Part shown: piece by piece, positions 48,415 through 62,900 of the stretch
Numbering within the stretch: position 1 is the first letter of the stretch
How the letters are laid out: every line of letters begins with the position of its first letter
Assembly: GCA_030248215.1 (NCBI GenBank)
Contig: JASANG010002266.1
Span: forward strand, 62,001-126,000
Direction of reading: 5' to 3'
DNA length: 64,000 nt
Source: Enoplolaimus lenunculus
Lineage: Eukaryota; Nematoda; Enoplea; Enoplida; Thoracostomopsidae
Notes under the pieces: generated by a model
The model's database searches: none
What the model was told of the DNA's origin: nothing
The model's input: only the letters and a program-made list of their open reading frames with translations
Translations under genes and position numbers: made by a program

Positions 48415-48567
48415 TAAGGATGACGCGATACTTTTGATGATGTCCGGCGCCATCCGTCGTCGTCCAGCGCCATACGTCACCGTACGAAATTGTACGTGAA
48501 TTACTCACGAACGATACCGGATGGTGACGGACGGCGCCGTGCCGCACGACAAATATAGCGGCACCAA
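48415..48567. mobile_element. Palindromic MITE with AAGGATGACGCGATAC end
   Basis: The left end resembles that of the element at 62575-62695. The interior is nearly palindromic: GTCCGGCGCCATCCGTC and GGATGGTGACGGACGGCGCC. The right end is diverged. Confidence 0.55.
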
Positions 48568-51500
48568 GATCAACATCGACGAGTGAACCACTTTTCCCTA
48601 AGCGGCCAGAAGGGTATGGCCAACACTGCGCCTTGGGAGACTGATGTGATAGACACAGACCCCTGTATTGTTCAAAGATGTTTTGCTCTCAATATGAAGT
48701 TATTCCGTGATTACTGTTAGCGAAAATATTTGGCGTTTTGCTACAGGTTTAAAACCTGTTTGAAACTATTCGAATTTGATGTAATTCTAATGAAAATGAC
48801 TAAAAACGTAAGCTATCTGTTAGCTATTATCCGTTCCATGGATTCACGGATGGCAGAAACCTCAAACGTAAATCTCAGTGTATACCACTAACCAAAGTTT
48901 GGAACATTTTCGTTATCTCCGCTTCCAGGGGCGTCCGTAAAAAATTGTATTTGGGGAAGGCACCGAATACATTTTGGGGGCTGTCTACAATTGTAATGCA
49001 AGATAGTTTACTTTTAGACTGAGCCTATTTGGGGAGCGCGAGCCGATTTGAGGTGGCACCGGAGGTGTAAGTAAATATTTTTTACTTGCGCTGCGCTTTG
49101 TCCTCTGAAATTTCATTTTTACCCGTGGGTGTACCCGCTCAAAATTCCTTTACCCCCTACCCTCGCCTTTACCCACCCTTATTTTTATCTTCTGCGCTAA
49201 CACGAGTGTGTAATTTTACCGTATATAGAGATGTTAATCACCCGGTTTACGTTACAAAAACTTATTATCGGTAAGTTTGAAAACAAACCATTCAGTGGTT
49301 TAATGCAGCACCGGATTACATCCACGTTTACACCTAACATCGGCAAATCGAGGTTGTTTGCCGATATGTGATCATGATCAGTGAATCAAAACGTTGTTGC
49401 CTGTACAAACTCATTGTAGTTTAATCATTGTAGTGATCGGATAATCACACATTTCTTTATGGTTTCATTGAAATTTATTTCATTCAGAAAACTTGTGTAC
49501 CTTAAACCGCTGTTTGTTGTTCTTTATGAAAATTTTGGCGGGTAAATAATCACAATATTTTACCCCCACTTTGAAATTCTTTAGCCGTGCCTGCGTTACC
49601 CGCAGATACTCGCGGGTAACGCGCAGCTCTACGGGCACTGCCCCCGAATGCCCCCGTGGGCCGTTTTTGATGAAAATAAATACGAGCTTCAGGAATCTGG
49701 TTTTGAATGAATGTTCAGTTCAGTACCTCACATGACACTACTGAAGCCTATCGACAGTTAATGCAGCTACAATGTTTACGAACTTTAAGCTTTCTGGAAG
49801 CTAAAAAATTAATGACTCGTGTGTGTAGTTTGCTTTGCATCATTAAAAGTTGAAAATTTTCTATCGTCACAAAAGGTTTTGTTATGCCTAAATGTAACCA
49901 CGAAAATAAAGTGAACATTAGGAAAAACGCAACACTCGATGCTACAAACTGTAGTGGACAAATTTAGATAATTAAAATCACACCCGTTTGCCTAAAACCC
50001 AATTGGCTTTAAGGTTACAAGAGAGTTTTATTTAGTGCCTCGACTTAGGTATCCGATCTCCCTGCCCGACCGTGAGGGATGTGTTCCCTGACAGAGGCAC
50101 AATCGTTGATCCAAAACAGAAGTGCATAGATCGGAGCGCAGTATACAATAGCGCAAAAGACTCGTAAGCAGTGTGAGACAGAAGCCAAATAACCGTTACC
50201 ACCTAACAACTTGTCAACAAAAGTATGTGGAACAGCCCAGCGCTTAGCACAACAAGCATCAGCATTGATGGATTGAGAGGATAGCGGGGACTCTGCCTCC
50301 CCCAACAAAAAAATTTTAATGATAAAATGGTTCCTACGTTAAACCTTTTTGCTTTTCAGCCTACAAAACGGAGATTGGATTCTCACTCAGATGCGGCAAC
50401 GCTTAGCAGTGGAATATACGAGAAATTCGACGCTTGAAATATGAGAATTGTCTTAATGTTTCATGACTGAGTCACCGAAACTGACAATGCCATACGTCAT
50501 AAGTCAGTCAAAAAGTTTGAATACAAATGAAAAATAAATTTGTCTTTTACCAATAGAATTTCAAGCCGAAATCCTGAATGCGAACCTAAGAAGACCCGAA
50601 TATAACAAGGGAATCTATTGATCCTGGAAATTTCTACAAAGGCAAAGCAAAACACACCCATTGCAGACTAAATAAATCACTCGTTCAGATTTTAAAGTAA
50701 ACAAACAATATCTCGCTTATGAAAAACTTTGAATCAGAAAATCCTTACAAAACGAAATTCTGTTACGCCTCCGCCGACGAATAAACCTAAGCCGATAAGC
50801 ATAAACAAACATCATTAGCAGAGTGAGAATTCCTAAATTAAAGCGACTTTGTTCCGGCGTTAATATTTAAAGCCAAAACAGCGTCATCCTGATAAAGGCA
50901 CCTTTTTAAAATCATTGATACATTCAACATTTTCAACTGGAGCAACGGTCGAGATTAATTATACTTTTAAATGTCGTAAAGTTTCAACAAAAATTACGCA
51001 ATTCAAAATAGGCTGTTTCATACTGGACCCTAAGGACTCATACACATATGACCTTGTAAACACACTCAGAAACCATTCTGTGCATTATTTTAGGATTCAT
51101 TAAAACAGTAAAGTTTATTAAAAAACTGCAATTTTTGTAAAATCAAAGTACTGTGTTGATGTTCAGTAATTGTCAAAAATCTGTCAAATTCTATTTTGAA
51201 TAATATTTTGGTCGTTTTTCAATGCCGGCTTCCACAAATTGAAAATCCAGGACAGCTAAGCGGAAGCAGAGGTGTTTGGAGCAGAGTGGCGTTTTAAACG
51301 CGTGTTGCCGCTTGTAAACGTGGGGTCGGGCGGAGAACTTTAGTCACGGGTATACCCGTGGGTAAACATTTGTATCTGGCGACTAAAAATTAGGGGTTTA
51401 CCCGCGCCAAACTATTAAGTTTTGAGTTGCAAAACATATGCTAATGACTGTTTTACTGCAGGTCAGTGTCTGTCCGATGATATATTTCGTTGGGTTTTAA

Positions 51501-54099
51501 ATTTTGTTGATTGTAATAAACATTTATAAATCATTGAAGTTATAACACAAATTTCATAAGCGAAAATCGCGTGCAATTTTAGAAGTACTGACTTAACTTC
51601 AGGCGCGGGTAAAAGGGTTGCGGGTAGATTTTTTCGCGGGCTCACCCGCGGGTAGAAAATTAATTTACGTTAGTAAAGCGGTGGTTTATGGAAAAAACCC
51701 GTTACGCACATTCCACTCTGGTCTGGAATGTCAGTCGACAGTCTTGCAAAAATACAGGGGCACCGCTGACATCAATAAAGATCCTCTAAAATTAACGTTA
51801 CGTCTTGGAATTTAAATCATGTAACGCTTAAAAATGTGTTGGCTTCTCGTTCGGTTCGCTCTCAAAGTTTTTAAATCAAATTCCATTCCTGATTTCATAG
51901 TCCCTCCGTTTTAGGATTAACTGATGCATCCTTATTCTACACCCTAATTGTTCTGTTTTACTTGTTTCTGGGTACACATAGCTGAGTCCTAAAATACAGA
52001 TTGAAAATCTGTCTCTTTACATTTCATGGTTCATTAAAAAGTAAGAAAAAATAAATGAATGAAAAATAAACAAACGACGCTTCGGTGTCATAGTTTTTCA
52101 AAAATCAGGACCTGATTTTTAAATATTTCATGATCAATGCCTATTAATAGTGGATATAGCATCATTTATACTGTCTGGTTTCCTAAAGTATATATAAACA
52201 CAATCAGGCATAGTACAGTACATTTGGGCACACACTTGGAACGGATAAAATATATACCTTGTTGCATGAGCGTAAAGACCAATTTAAATTTAGGGGGGAT
52301 CCATGATTAAAAGCCCCTGTAAAAATTATGGTCCTTGAAACACAATTGGCAAATCGTAATAACGATGATTCAATGAAGTAATGTCTGCATGAAACACATG
52401 AGAATACAAACTCTAAGATGGCCGTGGTACCTTGGCTGGCGTTTTTGTGCGCCTTTGTAAAGGTTGCATAAAATCAAAAACACAGAGGGGAATGGTGTCT
52501 GTATGAGCGTCTATTGGTACAGAGAAACGTCCCAAAATGAAGGTATACGTGATAGCCTTAGAATGAAAGACAAAACACAACCAGAAATACAGTTACCACC
52601 ACAACCATTGCGAATGAGACCAGTATTGATTTTGAATTAAAAATGCTTTTTGACGGGCGTTTGAAAACACAAAACCAACGAATTAAGAGGAGGGGATGGG
52701 ACCCAGGTTGAACAAAATATATCATCAGGGGCGCAGCAACGGAATCACACAACGGGAGACACGAACCACGTGAGCGAAGTCTTCGAGGACCTAAACACAT
52801 TTTTGGCTGTTAAACCTTAATGAAAGCGTTTTGGTTTTGAAATTCTGAGATCTCCATTTTGCTGCGCCCTTGTATATTTCCATATACACAAGCACAGCAA
52901 AAAACTTCAAAGCACAAACTGTGAAGTAAGAAAATACTACGGATACCAGGAGGTGTGTAAATAGACATTCCGTTTTAGGTAAAAATCTGTATTCGTATCC
53001 GTGTTGGTTTCCGTTAATATAGAAGTTTCGAAAATTTCGTAAAATGTGTCAATCCAGTATTTATTCTTTAAAATTTTGGTTAACCTAGAAAACTTATTTC
53101 AAACTGTTATATACGTCAATATCCGTTTTCAGTTTCCGTCATTTTCATCATTATCCGTTTCCGTTATTTTTAACTGTCAGGTTCACTCTCAAGGCCAAAA
53201 TAACATTGAAACTTCCTTGTACTACGGTTAACCCTTTGAGTCTTGGCTGTTGAATGCCATAGAGCAGATCAACTATGACTAAATATTGAAAATTTGAAAC
53301 AAACTATTTACATCAAAAACTTATCTTAAATTTAAAAAACAATGTATAAAATTTTTGAAACATTTCTGTGTTCAATTTTAAAAAAAAATTGAGTCTTGCA
53401 CGCTAGAAATTTTGATTCTATTGATTTGTGGCACAATTTGTTTGAATATTGTTAATTCAAATTTAAAAAAGTTAAGACACCAATATTAGGGTTTTCAAAG
53501 CTACTGATAATCTAAAATTGAAAATTTTTCTGCATTGAAATTTTAAAAATGTAAAGAGTGTTGAAATTTAAAGACTTTTGTTTTCACAAAAACGCGAACG
53601 CAAAACCATTTTTTACCTATTTGATTATTGTTTATGTTAATTTCGCTATTTCCGTTATTTAAAATATTTGTTTCATGTTTGTATTTCGTTAAAATTTCCA
53701 AAAAAATTTGCTTTCTGTCTTTGCTAAAATGGAAAAAATAAAACATACAATGGAATCAAAGCGTTAAAGAATAAGGTTCACAATTCGATGAACTGAGTTT
53801 TATTGCTGTTCGTAAGTGTATACTTATAGACTGTAGCGTATATCAAGTCGTTTGTGGTCATTAAAATACTGAAAATTATACGTTTTTAAGGTTTATGGGG
53901 ACGTATGGCCGTCTTTCACAGGCAGTAAGATTCAATATTACGACTTTCATATCGAAACCTCAATAAAAATAAACCCAAGTGTCTGAAAATATGGCTATTT
54001 TCATTCCTCAAACTGTTAATGAAAAGTGCACGTTCAGTTTAGGGCCAGCAATGTTTACCTCTTATCACATATAGTAGACATTTTTGACATCTGGACGTG

Positions 54100-54235
54100 A
54101 AAGTTCTCTCGAGCTGGAGCGTAGTTCGTTTTAGCTGAGCAGTGATGGTGAACGTCTGTTACACTTGAATCTGCAGTTCGATTCCTAGCATAAAATTGAA
54201 TATTAGATGAAATAGAAAATATTCGTGTGAGAAAG
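54100..54235 (+). repeat. tRNA-derived SINE copy, best-preserved promoter
   Basis: A box TAGCTGAGCAGTGATGG and B box AGTTCGATTCC at tRNA-like distance, then the tail GAAAATATTCGTGTGAGAAA common to all three copies. Confidence 0.68.
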
Positions 54236-55451
54236 GTTTAATTTTGTTCTATCACCAGTTTGCACGTTCATTCTGGACCACGTAATTATAGTTTCAAATT
54301 TTAACACAAAATTTTTGTTCCGTTCCAATTGGCGGAATGGGGTTGGTTCAGGTGGGGTTCCCTTGTGTCCGCCAGTAAAGAAATTTACTCAAGGGACAGA
54401 AGCATTTAAATCGTTTTAAACACTTGTGTTTAGGTTTAGCAAAAATGAGAATTTTTACGTTCAAATAATAAATGTTGTCCTGTAGAATGCGAGATTTAAC
54501 TGTTGCTTTGACTGATACTAAAGTTACAAAACCTGTCACCAACTGACAACAGGGGCTAAATATAGCACAAATCTGTAATCCTTCATATTGACATGCTTTT
54601 TTACAGTAAAACGATGACATGGAACATTTTTTGTAATTTTGAAATGCCATTCGGTTTTTCTACCAAAATACAAACATTATTAGCTGGGCGTCAATTCCGG
54701 TAACTCAATTACGGTTTGCGGTTAGCAGAGTTCCATTGAAACTGAAAAAATTTGAACTGGAATCGGAATTTCAATCGAAATCGATTTTTTTGTCCCAGTC
54801 AGTTTCAATTTTAATTTACGATAAAATTTTAAGTTGTAAAACATTTTGCGAATTTTCCTCGGTTTTCAGTTTTTATTTACATTAGGTTTTCTAACATAAT
54901 CTGCAGTCCGCAAACTCTGAATTAGAACGCAGTCTAAAGATTAACACAATAGGACAGTTAACCAAAAATCCCGGAAATTCGCACGGGATAACATTTTGCT
55001 GGAATTGAAATCGAAACATAAAAATTTTGACGAAATTTCTACCAGACTTGGAATTCTGTCAAAATTTTACCGGTTGATAACAAGACCATCTGCTTCCGAT
55101 TTTCAATATCGTTGAAATGTGTCAAATTACAAATAATATGTACCTATTTCGAGAAGTTTCTAACCATTTAACTCACTGAAGTGTTGTTTGTTATACCACA
55201 GGGTTCCTAACTTTAACTGTTCGTAAGAAAAGATATAACCAATCAGAAAAGCATACAATGCAAGGGATAAAGGAACATATCCCTTTTGAAATGTCTGGAG
55301 AGAGACAAATCTCTCTCCACCGAATTGGGTCAAGATTTTGCAAGTCAAAAATTAATTTTATGATATTTTATACCCTTTGGAAATGAATTCCTGGTTACTA
55401 ATCGGCACCCAACTGTTTTATGAAAGCTTAAAATAGCAACGTTGACGTTGT

Positions 55452-55614
55452 TTCAATGTTGAACTCCATGGCTTTTACCGAAACCGGAAAAACTTGTTTT
55501 AAAACTCGTCAGCCAAAAATCGACTACAAACTTGTTCGTATGAAAAGCGTTGGCCATGAATTAAAAGTTATTATGTCAACAGAAAACCGTTTCCTGCGGT
55601 TGGTTGATTTTTGA
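55452..55614 (+). CDS. Weak candidate coding segment, unknown
   Basis: The plus strand reads about 53 codons from an ATG near 55459 (MLNSMAFTETGK, then KIDYKLVRMKSVGHELKV, ending LVDF and stop). Codons look protein-like, but there is no domain or clear splice partner, and part of the DNA resembles the ACCGGAACCGG repeats common in this window. It may be a chance frame in an old repeat. Confidence 0.15.
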
Positions 55615-56514
55615 TTTCAAACAATTTTGAAAATGTTGATCGCTTAGAAAATCTGTTTGTTGAAAGAAAATATGTTAAAGTTATAAGTATTTAGCAAATG
55701 TTTAAATTATACATCTATAATATTCGTCAATTTAGGTTTTTGGGTGGATAATATCATTTACTTTACTGTACAGTTGACTTGAAGCCGCTGTTTCTACTAT
55801 GAAAATTAATAGACAAGAAAATAACGATGCTACGCAACTTAAAATTCCACCGAATGAAATGATTACTTTTATTTTATTCGTAAAGAAAAAATTTACCAAA
55901 AATCAAAATAAAAACCAAAAATGCTGTTAATTTGTTGTTAATTGCTATTTTCATGGGATACGTAAGCATTCAATGGGGTATGTTTTGGGCTCCAAAGAAC
56001 GGCTACAAAAATCCCTCGTGGGAATATTCGGGGCGCACTGGCCCCGCTCAATCCGTCTCAGTTTCATCTCTGCTATGGTTGCGTGACACAATTTTGTGCC
56101 GTGCAGAGCCGTCTGTCGCCGCACGCCGCCGAGTATCAGAAATATAACTAAATTTTAAATGTGACTGCCATTTCCGGTTTCAGGCCACATACCTGAAAGA
56201 CCTTTCTTTGTGTTATAATTAATGCATTTTCGAACAGGCACACGTTGTTGTTGCTGTTGTTTTTCAACCCGTAAAAGATTGTGGTATGATTTATATGATT
56301 TAAGATTGCAAGCCTGTACACAGCGATTGGGTTAAAAATTTGTATCAAAGATGAGTCTGTAAGTTTTGCGTCCAGCAATTAATCAAAAAATTTCATTATC
56401 ATACGCGTTCCTGATTGGAAACAGAGTGCAACCATTTCAGCTGGTTTGTTCTAGAGTACCTTTTTACTCAGAGCAATCAGAAGCAGAGCAGAGGTCAAAA
56501 CTATAGCTGGGTAC

Positions 56515-57090
56515 CGGACATCCGGATATCTGGATATGAATAATATCAGGATATCTGGATATGAAAAATATCCAGATATGCATCAGAAATAACGTGTATC
56601 TGGATATCAGGATATCCGCTGAATATCCGAAATGCTATTGTGTGAAATTTTTTGAAATAATTTGCATTGTTTCACCACTAAAATAGCTGGAGTTGACGAA
56701 AAAAAATTGTGTATTCAACCCTGAGCCAAAATATTTGCATTATTATTCAATGATGTTTAAAAATCATACCTATTGAAACATGTTAAAAATAAAAACTTCA
56801 GTTTAACCTGATATTTATCGGTAGAATTGCTTCGTATTTTTAAATTATATCTCAAAAGTGCCCAGTGAAAAATTTGCGTCGAATACGCACCGTCAAGTAC
56901 TAAATTTATGGCTTATAGTTGTTCTGTATAGACAATAGATTGAATAAAAGCTTATAATAGTCTGCGTTTTGATTTTTAATCAAAAACAAGTAAAAATTTA
57001 GCAGTAATTTAGGTAAGCTAAACCAGTCATCCAACTCCAAAAATGAAACAATTCAACTCATTGCGCCGCCGTTACGCAGTAAATACATAA
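56515..57090. repeat. Interspersed TATCCGGATA-type repeat, copy B
   Basis: Aligns with 18790-19720 on the same strand. The left edge has several near-perfect ATATCTGGATAT palindromes. Confidence 0.75.
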
Positions 57091-59812
57091 AAAAATTATA
57101 CTTTTCTGAACTGTTGCAAATATTACATTTTTGGTTCCACGTTTAGGCTTGTCAACTCGGTAGACTGTGATTGTAGATGTTATTCGTGGAATTTCTAAAA
57201 ACCTGTGATTCTAAATGAGCAGTCGATATAAAATAGTTAAAAATCAGCTCTGATTTTTATGGAAGTAAACCAATGCACTGTATTACGACGATAAAAATTG
57301 TAACTGTGGCGACGCGTAACCCATTGGCATGAAGTCCGCGCGTGGTTGAAATTAGAATTGCGAGGTTACAGATTTAATTTCCGATTTTAGAAAAAAAGCT
57401 TTGTTTTGATTTTTAGAAATAAAATTTATCTTCCATAATCAATTGTTGACGCATTGCGCTGAATCAAATAAAAATTTGCTTGGAGAATTGATCACGAATG
57501 TCATTTGAAAAAACCGAAATATGAAATAGTAACTGAAATTATTGATTTTTAATTGATTTTTAAACAAACGGGCAAGTCAAAATAGATTGCACACTGCAAA
57601 AATGGTAAGTCAAATTGACTCTCTCCGAAATAGGCTTTTCTTGACTACACAAACTGAGTGAAAACTCGACTCCGCCACAGTCAAATATAATCAGAAAACT
57701 TTTTCAACTCTCACCGTGACGAGTTTGTTGGACATGTGACAAGAAAACCATGTTGGTGAGATAAGTTAACCCTGAATCCGTCTTTACGTAGCGAAATAAA
57801 AATGGACGAGCTTAAACCAAATTAATACTATATTACATCGGCGGAAACGCACAAAATTGTATAAAATATTTTTTTATTTCATTATGAAATCATACAACTG
57901 TAGCAAAAAACATAATTTCACACCAAAAAACGCTCATAAGAGACCGGAAATGTTTGAGAAATGAAGTCGTTTAAGGCCTTTTTCTACTTTAAGTTTGATG
58001 CTTTGGTTAAAAACTTCTGTATTTTAGAAGAAACAACAAATATTCACAGCATTTTTAGACGAACAAAAAATGAGGTGGAATTTTTAAATAAAATTTAACT
58101 GAGACAGTTCTTTATTTCAATGTTCTTCCAAATCAAATCAACAGACGACACTTAAAATATTTCTGTGCCTGTCAATGTGGGAACCGGAACCTTAAACCCC
58201 CGGATACACAAATATGGTAGGGCATAAGTCACGTTGAAAGGTCTACAGTGTTTTATTTTTAATTCGACTTAAGTCCAAGATTAGTTATAGGTATGCCTGA
58301 CGGTCAAGCAAGAGGGGATGTCAGGTCTTTTTGAATGTGTTTTAACTGTTTAAGCCTAAGCCTATGTCTAACATTGTGAATCGAGTAAAGTTTGGCGTAC
58401 ACAGTTTGCTCTGGGCTGCGTTTCGTCGTAAAAACGATATTACGAAAATTGAACCTTTGTATAAATATTTACCTACAAGCATCAAAGGCGCAGCCACGGG
58501 TTCTAATTTTTGCCCTGGCGGTTTAAATACTTTTTGCTGGTAACACAAAAATGTTCCAAACGTTAAAAAATCAAAGACGATGGGAGCAGAGGGACGGACG
58601 GAGATTACTCCAGGGATCAACTTTTCAAAAGTGTTTCCAAAAAATTTGATTTTTTGTAAAATTATTGGTGACACAAATTTTGAACTGGTTAGTCAAGTTC
58701 AAAATTAAACTCGATTTTAGCTTGTATTAAATTTAGTAACTTCCGCATTAGAATGGTCATGAATTTGCCACCCCAAGACGTGACCCGCTTATGAAATAAA
58801 GACGGCATCCAGACCGTTTGAAAAATGTTGTCTTTACTGATTCGAATCTGCTGATTATAAACAAAGTGATTTAAGCTCATGATGAGGTTCAAAGATAATT
58901 TTACCTTTCCCAAACAATTTACGGAACACTAGAAAGCCGGACTCGGCTGAAGGTTGTATTCCATTCCTCTCAACTTTGAAATCTAACAAAAGCAAAGACA
59001 GAAAGCAAATTGTTGAGTGAACAAAGACATAAGGTGATGTATCTTTTGGCACATACACTGCGCTCTGCTCTGCTTCGTAAACAGTTGCCTCGAACAAGTA
59101 GAAAGATGAATATATTTACGCTTTTTGATGTAAACCAGAGCCAAAAATATTATATTTTAAACCAAAGATTTTGTTTTTACACAAAAGATACACAAAGACA
59201 AACCTGAATCAGGCAATAAAAGACACAAATAAGTTATAACTGACACTTTTGTTAAAAAATCGAAACGCAGAAATTTTTATTAAGATTGACGAAATGGTTA
59301 TGTTAATCATCACGAAGCGAATTTTTAAAATACCAGAAACGGGAAACGGATATAAAAGAAAGTTAAAAATATTTTTGATTTTCAGCGCTTGAAGTAGATT
59401 GAAACTTTTCATTCAGTTTTGGCCGTATTGTTTTTAGGATAAATCTCCCAACTGCTGTTTGGCCTGGACTGAAATGCAATCTGTTCAGATAAGCAGATTG
59501 GCGCAGATAAATTAGTAATTGGCTTGAATAGCAGAGTACCTTTAGACACATACCGATTTAGTGTAATTGTAGTAAATTCGATATTTCGCGTATTACAAGA
59601 TATAAACCAAGTTTCAATTATGGTGTTTTTGGAGCTTGGTACCAGCCAAATATGGAGGGGCACGGACCCCAGTGCCCCTGTGGGAACGCTCTTAAGGATC
59701 CCGTGGCTTTTATAATCGCTCAGGCTTAGGAATATGTCAAAGAGAAGTCAGTGGCGATATAATTTTTCTGACTACACATTATAGAAAATCTCAAGTCTAC
59801 AATATATTAAAG

Positions 59813-59818
59813 TTTATT
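59813..59818 (-). terminator. Probable polyadenylation signal of the three-LIM gene
   Basis: AATAAA on the minus strand, about 110 nt beyond the stop codon of the LIM gene. It is the nearest canonical signal seen downstream. Confidence 0.45.
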
Positions 59819-59926
59819 GCTGTATGAAAAACGAAGAGAATCAGTTTTTTCAAGTCGCTTTTTCAGTAAAATAAAGATTTTCCGCTAGAAGCAGGTAAAT
59901 ATCTTGGATGTGCATCCATGTGCAGT

Positions 59927-62900
59927 TTACGAGGCAGGATTTTGCTGACCGCCGACTCCGGATTTTGAAAGCATATATTTGTTGTTGCGATACTGCATTT
60001 CACAATTTAAACAGTACAATTCGTCGAGTAATTCAAAATATTTATTCGATGCTATTTTGTTGCGACAATTCTAAAACTAATTTTCTTTCATGTATTGTTG
60101 AACGTCGGATCGTTTTTTGATTTCAATAAAGTAAACTTAAACTTTAGACTTAATGAGTTGGCAAATAAAACATGACCGAGTTTTGGTTTAGGCCTAATAT
60201 TCCGTTTAGATGAGAGTTTATAGACTGCTTAGCAGTTCAGTATTCGGAAGTGGGCGGAACAAGTGCTTGTGATTTCTAGTTTTTGAAAATTTGCCGAATG
60301 TATATACTTTTTTCTGTGTGCTTGCACAAATACATTTTGCATTATATGTTGAAGTGCCTACAGCAAATATGAGATGGGAAAAGCTAATGTTACCGGTTTA
60401 GCTTATTATAGACTGCATGGCACAGTGGTAGAGCGTTGAAATATCTCAGGATGCTTGAATATCTGACTGTTAACCCCCAGGAAATGTACTCTTCTGCTCA
60501 GTTGTGAATTTTTTTGATTCAGTGGACTGAAAGTAAAAATATGCCTCGAAACCTAACCGCTGTAAAAAACTCAAATTTTAATTCAGTGCAATGCCGTATG
60601 GAGTTTTTGGCATTTGTTAAATTTTGCGCCGTCCCGTTTTCCGGTGGGTCTCCAAAACAAGTTTTGCTTTTAGACATTATTTTTTGCTTAGGCTTCAGCT
60701 TAGATGTGCACCTTTTTCAACACTTAGGCTTATGAATATACTTAATCAATAGTTACGGCCTTAAACGAAACATTTCCCTAGCGTTTGACTAAAATTAAGC
60801 TGCGGTTGTGACCAGCAGGGCCGGCGTCAAGATAGTCGGTCCCGCCCCCGAAACAGTTAAGAAGAGGCCCCAATAAAATGGTTTAAATACTCTATAACTT
60901 CGTGGTTAGCGAAATGATTTAGCTTGCTAAAGTGGTGTCCCCCAAATGTTGTGGCTTCCGAAGGGTCGGTGCACCCAATTAGCGGTTTTGGGGGGGGGGG
61001 CGCTTCCTCCGGCACTGACGGCGAGGTTCCAATCTCCGAAATTCGAAAATAAACAAACGATACATAAATTTAACTCACAGCACACGCAAAGCATTCGGAG
61101 CAGAAAAAGTAGCCAGAAAGTGTCGTTATAATTTGGCCCATCAACAATTTACGACATCGGGAACAATTAATCGGAAACAGTTTGTAGTAGCACTTTTTGC
61201 AGTAAACTTTGTCGCCTTTATCATACCTCAAATTGAACAAAAAATCATAAAAATTTTTTTATTTCTTTTTCGTTTTAAACTTATGAAAATGGATTTGGCG
61301 ATCAAAAGTGACCGCAAACAGCATTTTTGGTATTTGAGCAAAAAGTTTAATTTGAAATTATTGGTTAAAAAAACACTTTTTGTAAAAGATTATACATTTT
61401 AATACTGGGTTGGACACCAGTGATATGTTTGCTTTTTGTTCATTACGTAAATATTTGTATTTGTGACGAAGAAATTTTGCACGCAAAACGACCGTATCGT
61501 AATGGGAACGGTGACCTTTTGGCTGATACAGTTGCAACATTGTTCAAAATATTATGAAAATTGTTTGTTGAAATATTCAACTGATAAAATTTAAATTAAA
61601 TTTCAATCTTTGCTCCTCGAATGACCTTTGACACTGGAATCATAAACAAGTATATTTTCGTTGAACTGGACGCCAATCGTTCAAATTGATGAATGCATAT
61701 AGCGTACGGAACGATAAGAAACCAACAAATTAATTATGTTGTGGAATTTAAAATGAACCTGTTGCGAAGGAAAAGACTGGTTAAAGGTGTTACATAATTA
61801 ATTTCACTAAAACTCATAAATAGTTACACTGAGGTATTCAGCTGTTATCTCCTGCACACTTCATTGTAAGTTTTCCTAATTTTTAGATACTGACATTATT
61901 TTTAGGATTTGGCTGAATCTGATGTTTACGACTAAGCTTAATCGAAAGCTCACGGACAAGTGTAGAACAGACGAAATTAGCGAGTTCTATTAACGGTCAC
62001 AGATGTATTCATGACATGAACAAAAATCAAATAAGATTTCAAAGTAAAATAATAATTGTAAACAAACCAGTTATTGATTGGCATTTGTTCTTTACAATTA
62101 TCACACAGAAAGCAATCTTTGTGATAAAACCGATCACGAACGTAGACACAACGCTAAAATTACAGTAAACACATTGAGAGGCTCATGTGGCTGCTATGCA
62201 GACGAGCAACTGTCGCATAACCAAAAATAAATCAACTTTAGGTCGCACAATTCTGAAATATTTGAGGTTGGTCGATGGAAACTTGTTCAACTGGTTGCAA
62301 TGAACAACTTTAAGAAATACAGTCATTTATTTGCTATTAATGCTAAATTGCTTTTCGGTAGTCGGTAAATGTTTCAATTTGGTTATGACACAAATGGATA
62401 TGTTTTTGTGTTGAAATTCATGGATCAGCGTTGTAATTTAGGGCCCATATACTGAAATGCTTACGTCACCTATCACCATTTAGTAAATAGATTTTCAAAC
62501 TAACGAACTGGTGCAATTGCAGATTGAAATTTTAGAACAATTCTTGTGACGGGTCTCGGTTGCTGGTATAAGAATAAGGATGGCGCAATATTTCTGTAAT
62601 CCCGTTTGCTCCGTCCGTTACCTTACGGTAGTGTGCACGTTGAAAAACGGCCCCGGACGCCGATGGACGTCATCAAAAATATTGCGCAACCCTAAAAAAC
62701 AGCGAAATACAGCAAAGTAATTTTAAATTGAATTTTCTTGCCTCAGCGATTGGTTTTTCACATGTGGTACACATTTTAACATCATGAATACCATCTGCCA
62801 TTGTGTGTTCTCGACAAATTGGTAAACATTGACGCATTTCGTATCCAGTATGCGGCAAAGGTTTACCACACATTGTGCAATGAAAACAGTCCACGTGCCA

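Larger units (their letters stand above)
42030..59900. other. Long gene-poor stretch
   Basis: No recognisable gene is found over almost 18 kb. It holds SINE copies (45350-45505, 54100-54235), a TATCCGGATA repeat copy (56515-57090), a partial TA-flanked element (57592), elements with ACCCGCGGGTA-type ends (about 49120-49640 and 51340-51660), CCTAAG remnants (44040-44100, 46500-46550, 58345-58370) and a few weak open segments listed separately. Confidence 0.5.

Noticed and set aside
50045-50308. 87-codon minus-strand frame with several Cys, ending near an AATAAA
   Set aside because: Needs a non-ATG start, no splice sites or domain; kept only as a remote possibility.
55932-56147. 71-codon plus-strand frame
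   Set aside because: No domain, splice partner or conservation; nearby sequence is repeat-like.
58342-58674. 110-codon minus-strand frame
   Set aside because: Contains EPVAAPLM-type sequence that recurs at 52558-52800 (SVAAPLM), so it is repeat-derived.
61079-61130. Possible separate Cys-rich ORF end (CSECFAC) read to a stop just after
   Set aside because: The GTGAGT donor and the following exon at 60070 show it is the middle of LIM3.
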